DNA from: Bryobacterales bacterium | GTDB lineage: Bacteria; Acidobacteriota; Terriglobia; Bryobacterales; Bryobacteraceae | Length of the DNA stretch: 14,162 bases | NCBI GenBank assembly: GCA_003164075.1 | Contig: PLRZ01000664.1 | Span: 1-14,162 of the forward strand | Direction: 5' to 3' | Shown here: positions 5,756 to 14,079 of the stretch, piece by piece | How positions within the stretch are numbered: position 1 is the first letter of the stretch | Layout: the number at the start of each line of letters is the position of its first letter | The notes under the pieces: generated by a model | What the model saw: the letters and a program-made list of their open reading frames with translations, nothing else | Told to the model about the DNA's origin: nothing | The model's database searches: none | Position numbers and translations under genes: made by a program

Positions 5756-8200
5756 ATGACCGGCCTGTATGAGGATCTGCGCTACGGCCTTCGGGCACTA
5801 GCTAAAAACCGGCGATTCACTGCCGTGTGTATCTTGTCGTTGGCCCTGGGGATCGGCGCCAACACCACTATTTTCACGTTGGTGAATGCCATCCTTCTGC
5901 GGTCGCTCCCAGTCGAAGATCCCTCCCACCTCGCCGAACTGTACACGCTCGACTCCCGCAATCCCGGGTTCTGGCCCTGCTCCTACCCAAATTATCGGGA
6001 CTACCGGGACGAGAACCGGGTCTTCTCTTCCCTGCTCCTCTACACCGGAATCGGCCTCAACCTCACCGGCGGCGCGCAACCGCGTCTCGTCATGGGGCAA
6101 CTGACGTCGGCCAACTACTTCTCGACACTGGGAGTGAACCCGGTGCGCGGCCGTGGATTCCTGCCCGAGGAAGACATCGTGGGCGGAGCCAGCCCGGTGG
6201 CGGTGATCAGCAACCGGTTCTGGCGGCAGGAGTATGGGGGCGATCCCGCGGTACTCTCGCGCACGGTCAGTTTGAACGGCCGCCCCTACCGCATCGTGGG
6301 GGTGGCGCCTGAAGGATTCGAAGGCCTCAATACCCTGACGGCCACCGACATCTGGGTCCCCATGATGATGTACCAGGAGTTGCACCCCACCCCGGCGCAG
6401 GTGACCCAGCGGCGCTTCCTGGCTTTCTCGGTGGTGGGCCGGCTGAAACCGGGGGTCACTCTGCCGCAGGCGCAAACTGCCATGCAGACCATGACGCAGG
6501 ATCTGGAAAGGCAGTACCCCCAGGATAACCAGGGACGTCGCGTCCTACTGACCACGGTGACGGACGCCGCCATCCCGCCAGATCAGCGGGCGGAAATTGA
6601 GCGCGCCAGTGCGGTGCTGGTGGCGATTTCGGCGGTAGTGCTGATTATCGCCTGCGGCAACCTGGCCAGCCTGCTGCTGGCGCGGGCGGCCAGCCGCACC
6701 AAAGAGATTACCGTGCGGCTGGCTCTGGGCGCGAACCGCTGGCGGCTGGTCAGGCAACTGCTGACGGAAAGCGTGCTGCTGGCGATTCTGGGCGGGGCGG
6801 CCGGCCTGCTGATTGCAGTGGTGGCGCGCGATCTGCTATGGTCCATGCGTCCGCCCACCTTCAGTCACGCCGCCGTCCGGATGAGTTTGGACCACAGGGT
6901 GCTGACCTACAATTTCGTGGTATCGGTGTTGACCGGTCTCGTTTTCGGACTGGCGCCGGCGATCCGCGCGACGCGGGCCAATCTGGCAACCGACCTCAAA
7001 GAGCGCTCCGCTCAGGCAGCATACGTCAGCGGCCGTTGGAACCCGCGTTCCGTGCTGGTGATGGCGCAGGTGGCCTTCTCGGTGGTCGCGCTGGTGGGCG
7101 CCGGCTTGTTTGTCCGCAGCCTCCGCAACGCCATGCGCTTCGACCCCGGTTTCGATTCCGCGCATCTGGGCATCGTGGTCTTCAACGTAGCCAACCATGG
7201 CTACAATGAGGCCCAGGGCCGCGACTTCCAGAGGCGCGTGCTGGAGCGGGCCCGCGCCGTTCCCGGTGTGGCCGCGGCCAGCCTGGCCAGCGACTGGCCG
7301 TTTCATGTTTCGCTCTCGCGCACCATGTCCGTCGAAGGCCGCGTCGATGCATCCAGCGCCTCCGGGCAGATTATTCTGAGCGAGTTGGTGTGGCCCGGGT
7401 TCCTGCGGAGTGTGGGCATTCCGCTCGATCGCGGCCGCGATTTCACGGATCGGGACACCCGCACCAGCCCGCGGGTGGCGATTGTCAACCAGGCTGCGGC
7501 CACCGCTTTCTGGCCCGGCGAAGATCCCGTGGGCAAGCGCGTGAAGTTCTTCGGGGAGACCGCCGCCACGGAAGTAATCGGCGTGGCCCACACCGCCAAT
7601 TACCAGACCATCGGCGAGACGCCCCGACCTTTCGTGTACTTTTCGATGATGCAATATTACTTCCCGACCGCGGTGCTGTGGATTCGGACCGCGGGGGAGC
7701 CGGATGGGGTATTGGCGTCCGTGCGGAGCGAAGTGCAGGCCCTGGACCGCAACCTGCTGCTACAGGCCGAAACGGTGAATACCACCATCCGCCAATCCTT
7801 GTGGGCGCAACGGCTCTCGGCCGGCCTGCTGGCGGTATTTGGAATGCTGGCGCTGCTGCTGGCAACCATCGGGATCTACGGAGTGGTCTCCTACCTGGTG
7901 TCCCACAGGGTGCGCGAATTCGGCATCCGGATGGCGTTGGGAGCAACGGCCGCGGATGTGCAACTCATGCTGCTGCGAGAAGGTGTGCGGCTAGTGGCAG
8001 TGGGCGTGCTAGTGGGGCTGGTGATTGCCCTGCTGGGCGCCCGGGCGGTGGAGAGCATGTTGTTCGTAGTGAGTTCCCGCGACGCTGTCACCTTCGTGCT
8101 GGTGCCGTCGATTCTGACTCTGGTAGCGATTCTGGCGTGCTGGATTCCGGCGCGCCGCGCCACTCGGATCGACCCCATGGTGGCGCTGCGGGACGAATAG
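5756..8200 (+). CDS. ADOP-family ABC transporter permease (MacB/FtsX-like, duplicated)
   Basis: This 814-residue protein has two copies of the MacB periplasmic domain plus FtsX permease unit. The opening YEDLRYGLRALAKNRRFTAV and LALGIGANTTIFTLVNAILLRSLP (about 29-52) is the hallmark start of acidobacterial duplicated orphan permeases. The order is: first TM helix about 21-45; periplasmic domain about 50-270; three-helix FtsX unit about 284-405, including GNLASLLLARAASRTKEITVRLALGA; a second membrane anchor about 433-455; a second periplasmic domain to about 680; and a final FtsX unit about 690-800 (GVVSYLVSHRVREFGIRMALGA) ending in ARRATRIDPMVALRDE. Length and domain order match a complete ADOP member. 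No ATPase gene lies next to it, as is usual for this orphan class, so the ATPase partner is encoded elsewhere or the protein has a non-transport role. MacB relatives drive mechanotransmission for export of peptides, lipoproteins or drugs. The substrate here is unknown. Confidence 0.92.
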   Translation: MTGLYEDLRYGLRALAKNRRFTAVCILSLALGIGANTTIFTLVNAILLRSLPVEDPSHLAELYTLDSRNPGFWPCSYPNYRDYRDENRVFSSLLLYTGIGLNLTGGAQPRLVMGQLTSANYFSTLGVNPVRGRGFLPEEDIVGGASPVAVISNRFWRQEYGGDPAVLSRTVSLNGRPYRIVGVAPEGFEGLNTLTATDIWVPMMMYQELHPTPAQVTQRRFLAFSVVGRLKPGVTLPQAQTAMQTMTQDLERQYPQDNQGRRVLLTTVTDAAIPPDQRAEIERASAVLVAISAVVLIIACGNLASLLLARAASRTKEITVRLALGANRWRLVRQLLTESVLLAILGGAAGLLIAVVARDLLWSMRPPTFSHAAVRMSLDHRVLTYNFVVSVLTGLVFGLAPAIRATRANLATDLKERSAQAAYVSGRWNPRSVLVMAQVAFSVVALVGAGLFVRSLRNAMRFDPGFDSAHLGIVVFNVANHGYNEAQGRDFQRRVLERARAVPGVAAASLASDWPFHVSLSRTMSVEGRVDASSASGQIILSELVWPGFLRSVGIPLDRGRDFTDRDTRTSPRVAIVNQAAATAFWPGEDPVGKRVKFFGETAATEVIGVAHTANYQTIGETPRPFVYFSMMQYYFPTAVLWIRTAGEPDGVLASVRSEVQALDRNLLLQAETVNTTIRQSLWAQRLSAGLLAVFGMLALLLATIGIYGVVSYLVSHRVREFGIRMALGATAADVQLMLLREGVRLVAVGVLVGLVIALLGARAVESMLFVVSSRDAVTFVLVPSILTLVAILACWIPARRATRIDPMVALRDE

Positions 8201-8211
8201 CGGCACGCGCT

Positions 8212-8233
8212 CTTCGTGCAGGACACCACGAAG
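8212..8233 (+). terminator. Stem-loop after the permease gene (weak terminator candidate)
   Basis: CTTCGTG (8212-8218) and CACGAAG (8227-8233) form a perfect 7-bp stem with an 8-base loop, 12 bases after the permease stop. The stem can extend by a wobble and a C-G pair. No T tract follows, so intrinsic termination is doubtful. A second short hairpin, CAGGG/CCCTG at 8261-8276, lies between the permease and the convergent antitoxin gene and also lacks a T tract. Confidence 0.3.
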
Positions 8234-8295
8234 GGCACGGGGAAAGGTCGAAGCACATGTCAGGGTAGACGCCCTGGTCCCACAAAATTTCGGAA

Positions 8296-8637
8296 TCAGC
8301 CGGCCCGCTTTAGACCCTCTCTGATGGCTTGCTTGATCACCGTTTGGTAGCCGACACCGGTCTTTTCGGCGATCTGCCGCGCCTGTTCGAGGTCGGCGAT
8401 CGGGACACGAATTGAAATGGAGCGCGTCGCCTTCCGTTTAGCCTCTTCCATGAGCTGCACCAGCACGTTCGGATCGGTTTTCGCAATTTTCGATCCGGCC
8501 GAGCGAATCAGGGTTCCGTCCTTGAGCGCGCCAGCAAACTCTCGCTGCGTCTGCCGGCGACCGTGCGGGGTCGCGTACCAGTCGGCTTCCCCGGCGTTGG
8601 CCTTGGATTTCATGACGTCAGTCGATTTGTGGGGCAT
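8296..8637 (-). CDS. brnA: BrnA/CopG-type antitoxin of the second BrnT module
   Basis: In this 113-residue protein the last 45 residues form a ribbon-helix-helix: strand RSISIRVP (about 72-79), helix DLEQARQIAEKTG, and helix YQTVIKQAIREGLKRA. This is the typical C-terminal DNA-binding part of BrnA antitoxins that accompany DUF497 toxins. The first 65 or so residues are polar and charged, with a TPHGRRQTQREFAGAL segment, and probably form the toxin-binding part. A good ribosome binding site, AGGAG (8647-8643), lies 5 bases before the ATG, so the gene can be translated without coupling. It overlaps the last codons of the toxin remnant, which end at 8618 in another frame. The partner toxin is broken, so this is now an orphan antitoxin that may still repress its own promoter or act on related toxins elsewhere. 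Confidence 0.85.
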   Translation of the reverse strand: MPHKSTDVMKSKANAGEADWYATPHGRRQTQREFAGALKDGTLIRSAGSKIAKTDPNVLVQLMEEAKRKATRSISIRVPIADLEQARQIAEKTGVGYQTVIKQAIREGLKRAG

Positions 8638-8802
8638 ACTTGCTCCTCTCTGCGGTATTCATTTCATAAGCGGTCACGGTTCGGGGATGATGACCCATTT
8701 GCCGCCCGTGACCTCTTCGACTTCGAAAGGCGTGACAACGTGGCGCACGATATGGCCCACGTTGGCGCTGTCCCAATCGAAGCCCTCGATCTTGTCCAGC
8801 AC
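8618..8802 (-). pseudogene. brnT: BrnT-family toxin remnant with internal deletion and frame change
   Basis: The first part, from a GTG at 8802, reads VLDKIEGFDWDSANVGHIVRH and continues TPFEVEEVTGGKWVIIPEP before a TGA at 8676-8674. This is the N-terminal half of a DUF497/BrnT toxin. Immediately after it, in another frame, 8677-8618 encodes VTAYEMNTAERSKYAPQID and a stop, the conserved C-terminal helix of the same family. The 25 to 30 residues that should lie between, with the glycine-rich and LVVVF-like strands, are missing. A deletion has therefore joined the two ends out of frame. An ATG at 8874 would extend the N-terminus, but that sequence runs through the operator repeats and is not family-like. 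The remnant ends inside the antitoxin gene, as in intact brnTA pairs. Loss of toxicity is inferred from the missing core. Confidence 0.75.
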
Positions 8803-8808
8803 GCCTTC

Positions 8809-8832
8809 AGTATATACGACTAGTGTATATAC
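8809..8832 (-). promoter_or_regulatory. Paired GTATATAC operator and promoter of the second brnTA module
   Basis: Two copies of the self-palindromic octamer GTATATAC stand at 8810-8817 and 8825-8832, separated by 7 bases (GACTAGT). The whole block is thus nearly palindromic. On the minus strand TATACT (8814-8809) is a plausible -10, which places the transcription start about at the GTG at 8802 and makes the toxin mRNA leaderless. Repeated palindromes over the -10 fit autorepression by a BrnA-type protein. The -35 is not clear. Confidence 0.5.
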
Positions 8833-8874
8833 AGCGAACAGTCCCGAGTCGAGCGCCAGGCGAAACGAACCCAA

Positions 8875-9045
8875 TCACGATGGCGTTCGCTGTTTCCTCA
8901 AGAAATGCATCCAACTGAAAATGTTGCCCCTGTTCCCCCGGGTCTGCCCCCAAAACCTGCGCCAATCGACCCAGCCACTTCATCCAACCTGCTGAGATAT
9001 GAGACATGTTAGTCTGGAATCGCAAGTGCATACCTTCTAAATCTT
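8875..9045 (+). promoter_or_regulatory. Upstream region of hoxEFUYH, weak promoter candidate
   Basis: This 171-base stretch separates the divergent toxin remnant from hoxE. A weak -35/-10 pair, TTAGTC (9009-9014) and TACCTT (9031-9036) with a 16-base spacer, lies just before hoxE. A small inverted repeat, AGAC-6-GTCT (9002-9015), overlaps the -35. No Shine-Dalgarno is visible before the hoxE ATG. No gene is supported with confidence here; an antisense frame is discussed among the rejected items. Confidence 0.25.
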
Positions 9046-9546
9046 ATGCAGACGTATTTGGGTCAGCCCCAACTGCCCTCCGACGATAAGCGCTGGAAAA
9101 TCGTCGAGGCCACGGCCCGCCGGCACGGGCGCGAACCCCACGCCCTCATCGAAACCTTACATACCGTCCAGGAATGCTTCGGATACCTTGATGAGACCGC
9201 CTTACGCTTCGTCGCCGCCACGTTGCGCGTCCCGCTCAGCCGGGTCTACGGCGTGGCCACCTTTTACCACTTTTTCACTCTCAAACCCAAAGGCAAACAT
9301 ACCTGCGTGGTATGCACCGGCACGGCCTGCTACATCAAGGGCGCCCCGGCCCTGCTGGCCGCCGTCGAAAAGGCCCACGGGATCAAGCCTGGGGAGACTA
9401 CGCCCGATGGCGAACTTTCGCTCCTGACCGCCCGCTGCCTCGGTTCCTGCGGACTGGCGCCCGCGGTGGTAGTCGATAACGTGGTGCATGGCAAGGTCGC
9501 GCCGGCCGGCCTGCTGGCGCGCGTCGAGAAAGGGATCCACCCATGA
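9046..9546 (+). CDS. hoxE: HoxE, [2Fe-2S] subunit of bidirectional NAD-linked hydrogenase
   Basis: This 166-residue NuoE-type protein carries a [2Fe-2S] cluster in a thioredoxin-like fold. It works as the extra electron-transfer subunit of the diaphorase module together with HoxF and HoxU. The N-terminal helical part (about 15-80, with [11 protein letters not shown] and [10 protein letters not shown]) is the NuoE signature. The cluster ligands are C90 and C95 (CTGTAC) and C131 and C135 (CLGSC). Length matches the family. It is the first gene of the hydrogenase operon and its stop overlaps the hoxF ATG as ATGA. NuoE of complex I is excluded by the gene order HoxE-F-U-Y-H, since hydrogenase rather than membrane subunits follow. 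Confidence 0.93.
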   Translation: MQTYLGQPQLPSDDKRWKIVEATARRHGREPHALIETLHTVQECFGYLDETALRFVAATLRVPLSRVYGVATFYHFFTLKPKGKHTCVVCTGTACYIKGAPALLAAVEKAHGIKPGETTPDGELSLLTARCLGSCGLAPAVVVDNVVHGKVAPAGLLARVEKGIHP

Positions 9547-11177
9547 CTATCGACGAACTGCGGAAAATCGGCGAGGCCGAGCGCGAAGCTCAGACGAAGT
9601 TCCAGCACCATGTGTGCGTCTGTACCGCGGCCAGTTGCCTTTCCTCCGGCGCGGATCACGTCTGCGACGCCATCAAGAAGGAAGTCGCCGAGACCGGGAT
9701 GAACCACGAGGTGCTGGTGAAAAGTGTGGGCTGCATGGGGTTGTGCAGCGCCGGCCCGCTGGTCGCCGTGGAGACCGCCGGGCAAACCTACGCCAACGTG
9801 ACGCCGGAACAGGCGCCCGACATCGTCCGCAGCCTGGATACCGGCAGCGACGGGCTGGAACATTGCCCGCCCGACATGCCGTTTTTCGCGCGCCAGAAGA
9901 AGATCGTGCTGGAGAATTCCGGCAAGATCGACCCCGAACGCATTGAGGACTACATCGCTCACGATGGCTACCACGCACTGGTCACCGCCATCACGGAGCT
10001 GAGCCCGCAGGAAATCGTCGTCACCATGGTGCAGAGCGGTTTGCGCGGGCGCGGCGGCGCGGGTTATCCCACGGGTCTTAAGTGGAGCACCGTGGCCAAG
10101 ACCGGCGAACAGGAAAAGTACGTCATCTGCAATGCCGATGAGGGCGACCCGGGGGCATTCATGGACCGCGCCGTGCTCGAAAGCGACCCCCATCGCGTGC
10201 TGGAAGGCATGGCCATCGCGGCCTACGCGGTGGGCGCACAGAAGGGCTTTATTTATGTGCGCGCCGAATATCCGCTGGCGGTGAAGCATCTCAAGACGGC
10301 CATCAAGCAGGCCGAGCGCTTGGGACTGCTGGGCAACAACATCTGCAACACGCGCTTCAGCTTTCACGTCGATATCCGGCTGGGTGCGGGCGCTTTCGTT
10401 TGCGGAGAAGAGACCGCGCTCATCGCGTCGGTGGAGGGCAAACGCGGCACACCGCGTCCCCGTCCGCCGTATCCCGCGCAGGAAGGCCTGTGGGGCTGCC
10501 CTACCCTGATCAACAATGTGGAGACGTTTGCCAACGTGGCGCCCATCCTGCGCAACGGCGCCGCGTGGTTCGCCGCCATCGGCACGGAAAAGAGCAAGGG
10601 CACCAAGGTCTTCGCGCTGGCCGGCCGCGTGGCCAATACCGGTTTGATCGAAGTGCCCATGGGGATGACGCTGGGGGAGATTGTCAACGAAATCGGCGGC
10701 GGCGTTCCTGAAGGCAAACGGCTGAAAGCGGTGCAGACCGGCGGCCCTTCGGGCGGCTGCATCGCCGAACAGTACATGAACACGCCGGTGGATTACGAAT
10801 CGCTGGCGCGGGTAGGTTCCATGATGGGCTCGGGCGGCATGATCGTGATGGACGAGACTTCGTGCATGGTGGACGTGGCCAAATACTTCACGGAGTTCTG
10901 CATGAGCGAATCCTGCGGCAAATGCGTGCCGTGCCGCGCCGGGACGCAGCAAATGCTCTCGCTGCTGGAGAAGATTGCCTGCGGCCAGTCGACCCAGGCC
11001 GATCTGGCGGTGCTCGAGGAGCTTTGCGACCTGGTGCGCAATACCAGCCTGTGCGGCCTGGGCCAAACCGCTCCCAATGGCATCCTCACCACCTTGAAAT
11101 ACTTCCGCCAAGAATACGACCATCACATTGCCGGCGGCGCTTGTCCCACCTGCCGGCCCACGGAGGTGTCCCAATGA
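9543..11177 (+). CDS. hoxF: HoxF, NAD(H)- and FMN-binding diaphorase subunit
   Basis: This 544-residue protein is the site where NAD+ or NADH exchanges electrons. Domains in order: an N-terminal thioredoxin-like ferredoxin domain (about 20-100) with likely [2Fe-2S] ligands C27, C32, C64 and C68; the FMN-binding loop [14 protein letters not shown] (168-181) and [10 protein letters not shown] (197-206); the NADH-binding [11 protein letters not shown] (281-291); an SLBB-type domain (about 355-430); and a C-terminal [4Fe-4S] domain with ESCGKCVPC (C458, C461, C464) and C504. A solitary CPTC (534-537) lies near the end, but there is no bacterial ferredoxin extension of the kind seen in electron-bifurcating HydB-type homologues. 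That supports a plain NAD-linked enzyme. An AAGGGA-like ribosome binding site lies upstream of the ATG within hoxE. Its stop is followed by an unusually long gap before hoxU. Confidence 0.95.
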   Translation: MTIDELRKIGEAEREAQTKFQHHVCVCTAASCLSSGADHVCDAIKKEVAETGMNHEVLVKSVGCMGLCSAGPLVAVETAGQTYANVTPEQAPDIVRSLDTGSDGLEHCPPDMPFFARQKKIVLENSGKIDPERIEDYIAHDGYHALVTAITELSPQEIVVTMVQSGLRGRGGAGYPTGLKWSTVAKTGEQEKYVICNADEGDPGAFMDRAVLESDPHRVLEGMAIAAYAVGAQKGFIYVRAEYPLAVKHLKTAIKQAERLGLLGNNICNTRFSFHVDIRLGAGAFVCGEETALIASVEGKRGTPRPRPPYPAQEGLWGCPTLINNVETFANVAPILRNGAAWFAAIGTEKSKGTKVFALAGRVANTGLIEVPMGMTLGEIVNEIGGGVPEGKRLKAVQTGGPSGGCIAEQYMNTPVDYESLARVGSMMGSGGMIVMDETSCMVDVAKYFTEFCMSESCGKCVPCRAGTQQMLSLLEKIACGQSTQADLAVLEELCDLVRNTSLCGLGQTAPNGILTTLKYFRQEYDHHIAGGACPTCRPTEVSQ

Positions 11178-11399
11178 GCCGCCATCCAACCCGGGGAACG
11201 GTCCCTAAAGGGTTGCCCTCCGGCCTCGGCGCGGGATCCGTTTCTGAACCCACGGAGGGCGCCGGGTCAGAAGCTGTAAGAGAATCGTCAACCGGCAGGG
11301 CCGGCAAGCGGCGCCGCCTGCCCCACCACTGCAGGCCCAGGACCTGTCCCGGTGTCGCAGGCAGCGCTCAGGGAGTGGTACTTTTCCGGAGGCCGCGCA
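11178..11399 (+). other. Structured 222-base gap between hoxF and hoxU
   Basis: The neighbouring hox genes are joined by overlaps or a 3-base gap, so this interval stands out. It contains GCCCTCCG (11215-11222) and CGGAGGGC (11253-11260) as a perfect 8-bp inverted repeat. Interleaved with it, TTCTGAACCC (11242-11251) pairs with GGGTCAGAA (11264-11272) with one bulged base. The two hairpins overlap and cannot form together. Further GC-rich repeats (GGCAGG and CCTGCC types) follow to about 11320. An open frame from the ATGA at 11174 runs 77 codons to 11407 and overlaps the hoxU start. Its product is R/P/G/S-rich, without a recognisable motif, and is probably not a protein. The end of the gap carries the strong hoxU ribosome binding site at 11388-11392. 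Confidence 0.55.
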
Positions 11400-12122
11400 A
11401 TGACTAAAGCTCCTGTCCGCGTGAGAACCCTGACCATCGATGGCACGGAACTGGGCGCCCGCGAGGACCAGACCGTGCTGGAAGTGGCGCGCGAGAACCG
11501 CATCTTCATCCCCACCCTGTGCAACCTTCCCGGCCTGAGCACCGTGGGGGCCTGCCGCATGTGCCTGGTGGAGGTGAAAGGCGTCAACCGCCTGCTGCCC
11601 GCCTGCACCACGGTAGTGTCCGAAGGCATGGAGGTGACGGTCCACTCCGAACGCATCGACCGCTACCGCCGCGGCATCCTCGAATTGCTCTTCGCCGAGC
11701 GCAACCACGTCTGTTCGGTCTGCGTGGCCAACGGCCATTGCGACCTGCAGACGTTGGCCATGAAGCTGGGGATGACCCACGTGCACTTTCCCTACCAGTA
11801 TCCGCGCATGCCCGTGGATGCCTCGCACGAGCGCTTCCTGGTGGACCACAATCGCTGCATCCTCTGTACCCGCTGCGTGCGGGTCTGCGACGAAATCGAA
11901 GGCGCGCACACCTGGGACGTGACGGCCCGCGGCACGAATTGCCGCGTGATCACCGACCTGAATCAGCCCTGGGGCCAATCGGAAAGCTGCACCGGATGCG
12001 GTAAGTGCGTGCAGGTGTGTCCCACCGGCGCGCTCTCCGAGAAAGGCAAATCGGTCTCCGAAATGTCCAAACGCCGCCAGTTTCTGCCGTACCTCACGCT
12101 CATGCGGGAGGAACGCCGATGA
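11400..12122 (+). CDS. hoxU: HoxU, iron-sulfur diaphorase subunit
   Basis: This 240-residue subunit carries electrons between the HoxF flavin site and the hydrogenase. It resembles the N-terminal part of NuoG. A plant-type [2Fe-2S] domain has ligands C41, C52, C55 and C69. A His-Cys3 motif follows (H103, C105, C108, C114), for the [4Fe-4S] cluster with one histidine ligand. A two-cluster ferredoxin domain has [11 protein letters not shown] (C153, C156, C159, C163) and [11 protein letters not shown] (C197, C200, C203, C207). The ATG at 11400 is chosen because GGAGG (11388-11392) stands 7 bases before it; a GTG at 11352 would add 16 unrelated residues. The stop overlaps the hoxY ATG. Confidence 0.94.
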   Translation: MTKAPVRVRTLTIDGTELGAREDQTVLEVARENRIFIPTLCNLPGLSTVGACRMCLVEVKGVNRLLPACTTVVSEGMEVTVHSERIDRYRRGILELLFAERNHVCSVCVANGHCDLQTLAMKLGMTHVHFPYQYPRMPVDASHERFLVDHNRCILCTRCVRVCDEIEGAHTWDVTARGTNCRVITDLNQPWGQSESCTGCGKCVQVCPTGALSEKGKSVSEMSKRRQFLPYLTLMREERR

Positions 12123-12640
12123 AAGTCCGTTTGGCGACGGTCTGGCTGGACGGCTGTTCCGGCTGTCATATGTCCCTGCTGGATATCGACGAGCGCCTCA
12201 TCGCTCTCGCCGAACGCGTACAGGTGGTATGGGGGCCGCTGGTGGATGCCAAGGAATTTCCCCTGGAGGTGGATGTCACGCTGGTGGAAGGCGCCGTCTC
12301 CAGCGTGGAAGATCTGCATCGCATCCAGTTGATTCGTTCGCGCAGCAAGCTGCTGATCTCGCTGGGCGATTGCGCCATCACCGGCAACGTTTCGGCCCTG
12401 CGCAACCGCTTCGGCGCCGATTCCGTCCTGCGGCGCGCGTACCTGGAAAACGGAACGGTGGACGCGCGCATCCCGCGGGAAGTGATTCCCGCCCTGCTGC
12501 CCATGGTGCGGCCGGTGCATGAAGTGGTGCCGGTGGACATCTTCGTGCCTGGCTGCCCGCCGCCGGCCGACCTCATTTTCTCGGTGCTCAGCGACCTGCT
12601 CGAAGGGAAGCACCCCAGCCCGGTCGCCAAATTCGGATAA
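12119..12640 (+). CDS. hoxY: HoxY, small subunit of [NiFe] hydrogenase
   Basis: This 173-residue subunit holds the [4Fe-4S] cluster next to the NiFe site and passes electrons to HoxU. Ligands are C13 and C16 (DGCSGCHMS), C85 (GDCAITGN) and C146 (PGCPPPAD). It is short, with no Tat signal peptide and no medial or distal cluster domain, as in cytoplasmic group 3 enzymes. The chosen ATG at 12119 overlaps the hoxU stop (ATGA) and follows GGGAGG (12106-12111) by 7 bases. The open frame runs 38 codons further upstream, but that part lies inside hoxU and lacks similarity. hoxH starts 3 bases after the stop. Confidence 0.95.
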   Translation: MKVRLATVWLDGCSGCHMSLLDIDERLIALAERVQVVWGPLVDAKEFPLEVDVTLVEGAVSSVEDLHRIQLIRSRSKLLISLGDCAITGNVSALRNRFGADSVLRRAYLENGTVDARIPREVIPALLPMVRPVHEVVPVDIFVPGCPPPADLIFSVLSDLLEGKHPSPVAKFG

Positions 12641-12643
12641 ACC

Positions 12644-14071
12644 ATGCCACGGAAAACCATCGTGATCGATCCCGTTACCCGCATCGAGGGTCATTCCAAG
12701 ATCACCATCCACCTCGACGAGCAGGGCCAAGTGGAAGAAGCTTATTTCCACGTGACGCAATTCCGCGGCTTCGAGAAATTCTGCGAAGGCCGGCCGTTTT
12801 CCGAGATGCCTTCGCTGATGGCGCGCATCTGCGGCATCTGTCCGGTGAGCCACCTGGTGGCCTCGGCCAAAGCCTGCGATGAGATTCTGGCCGTGCGCAT
12901 TCCGGAAAATGCCGCGCGCCTGCGCCGCATCCTGAACCTGGCGCAGTTGGTGCAGTCGCACGCCCTCAGCTTCTTCTATCTGTCGTCGCCCGACCTGCTG
13001 CTGGGCATGGACGCCGACCCGGCCACGCGCAACGTTTTCGGCGTGATGGAGGCCAAGCCGGCGCTGGCGCGCGATGGCGTCCGGCTGCGGCAATTCGGCC
13101 AGCAGGTCATCGAAAAGCTGGCCGGCAAGCGCATTCATCCCTCGTGGGTGGTGCCGGGCGGCGTGAACGAACCGCTCAGCGCCGCCAACCGCGACTCCAT
13201 CCTGGCGGGACTGCCCGAGGCGCTCGCCATTGCCAGCCGCACGCTCGATTGGTTCAAGAGCGAGATGGAGCGCTTCCGCGAGGAAATCCGCGTCTTCGCC
13301 AATTTCCCCACGATGTTTCTGGGGCTGGTGGGCGCGGACGGCGTTCTGGACCACTACGACGGAAAGCTGCGCTTCCTGGATGCCGGCGGCCACATCGTCG
13401 CCGACGGGATTGAGCCGGCGGAGTACGCCCGCCACATCGCTGAAATGGCGCACCCGTGGACCTATCTCAAGAGTAGTTTCTACAAGCCGGCCGGCTACCC
13501 CGACGGTGTTTACCGCGTGGGACCGCTGGCGCGGCTCAATATTGTCGACGGCATCGGGACTCCGCGGGCCAGCCAGGAATGGGCCGAATTTCGCGAACTG
13601 GATCGCGGCGCGGTGCTGAGCTCGTTCTACTACCACTACGCGCGGCTGATCGAGATCCTATACGCGCTGGAGAAGATGGAGCAACTGCTAGGCGCGCCAT
13701 CGATACTCGACTCACATGTGCGTGCGCATGCCAGCGTCAATAATTCCGAGGGCGTGGGCGTATCGGAAGCGCCGCGCGGCACCTTGATCCATCACTATAA
13801 GGTGGACCGCGACGGCCTGATCGTGTGGGCCAACCTGATCATCGCCACGGGGCACAATAATGCCGCCATGAATCGTGGGGTGTTGCAGGTGGCGCGCCAC
13901 TTCGTCCACGGGGCGAAGATTAGTGAGGGCATGTTGAACCGCGTGGAAGCGGTAATCCGCACGTTCGATCCGTGCCTGAGTTGTTCCACTCACGCCGATG
14001 GCCGGCTGGCGCTCGAAGTGGAGCTGCGCGGCAGGGACGGCGAATTGCTGGATCGGTGTTACACGTTGTGA
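12644..14071 (+). CDS. hoxH: HoxH, catalytic large subunit of group 3d [NiFe] hydrogenase
   Basis: This 475-residue subunit carries the NiFe(CN)2CO centre that splits or forms H2. The N-terminal RIEGH (13-17) with E15 and the L1 motif [10 protein letters not shown] (C63, C66, H70) provide the first cysteine pair. The L2 motif DPCLSCSTH (C444, C447, H450) provides the second. The 25 residues after H450, ending CYTL, should be removed by a dedicated endopeptidase (HoxW) once nickel is inserted. That protease gene is not in the window. Both motifs are intact and the length is normal, so the enzyme should be functional if matured. The order E-F-U-Y-H, as in cyanobacterial bidirectional hydrogenases, supports group 3d rather than F420-reducing or methyl-viologen-reducing relatives. 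Confidence 0.96.
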   Translation: MPRKTIVIDPVTRIEGHSKITIHLDEQGQVEEAYFHVTQFRGFEKFCEGRPFSEMPSLMARICGICPVSHLVASAKACDEILAVRIPENAARLRRILNLAQLVQSHALSFFYLSSPDLLLGMDADPATRNVFGVMEAKPALARDGVRLRQFGQQVIEKLAGKRIHPSWVVPGGVNEPLSAANRDSILAGLPEALAIASRTLDWFKSEMERFREEIRVFANFPTMFLGLVGADGVLDHYDGKLRFLDAGGHIVADGIEPAEYARHIAEMAHPWTYLKSSFYKPAGYPDGVYRVGPLARLNIVDGIGTPRASQEWAEFRELDRGAVLSSFYYHYARLIEILYALEKMEQLLGAPSILDSHVRAHASVNNSEGVGVSEAPRGTLIHHYKVDRDGLIVWANLIIATGHNNAAMNRGVLQVARHFVHGAKISEGMLNRVEAVIRTFDPCLSCSTHADGRLALEVELRGRDGELLDRCYTL

Positions 14072-14079
14072 CTAAGTGG

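Noticed and set aside
8807..9031. Minus-strand frame with MKWLGRLAQVLGADPGEQ-like start
   Set aside because: The middle part has plausible codon use, but the frame runs through the GTATATAC operator and hoxE upstream region, and I recognise no family. At most it is a gene fragment.
9330..11189. Minus-strand frame of 619 codons opposite hoxF
   Set aside because: It is antisense to a fully recognised HoxF. The His/Ala/Gly/Arg-rich composition is typical of shadow frames.
11174..11407. 77-codon frame between hoxF and hoxU as a protein gene
   Set aside because: It is R/P/G/S-rich without motifs, overlaps the hoxU start, and lies on strong inverted repeats; it is more likely non-coding.
11963..13636. 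Minus-strand frame of 557 codons opposite hoxU, hoxY and hoxH
   Set aside because: It crosses three certain genes and has no family motif; it is a shadow of biased third codon positions.
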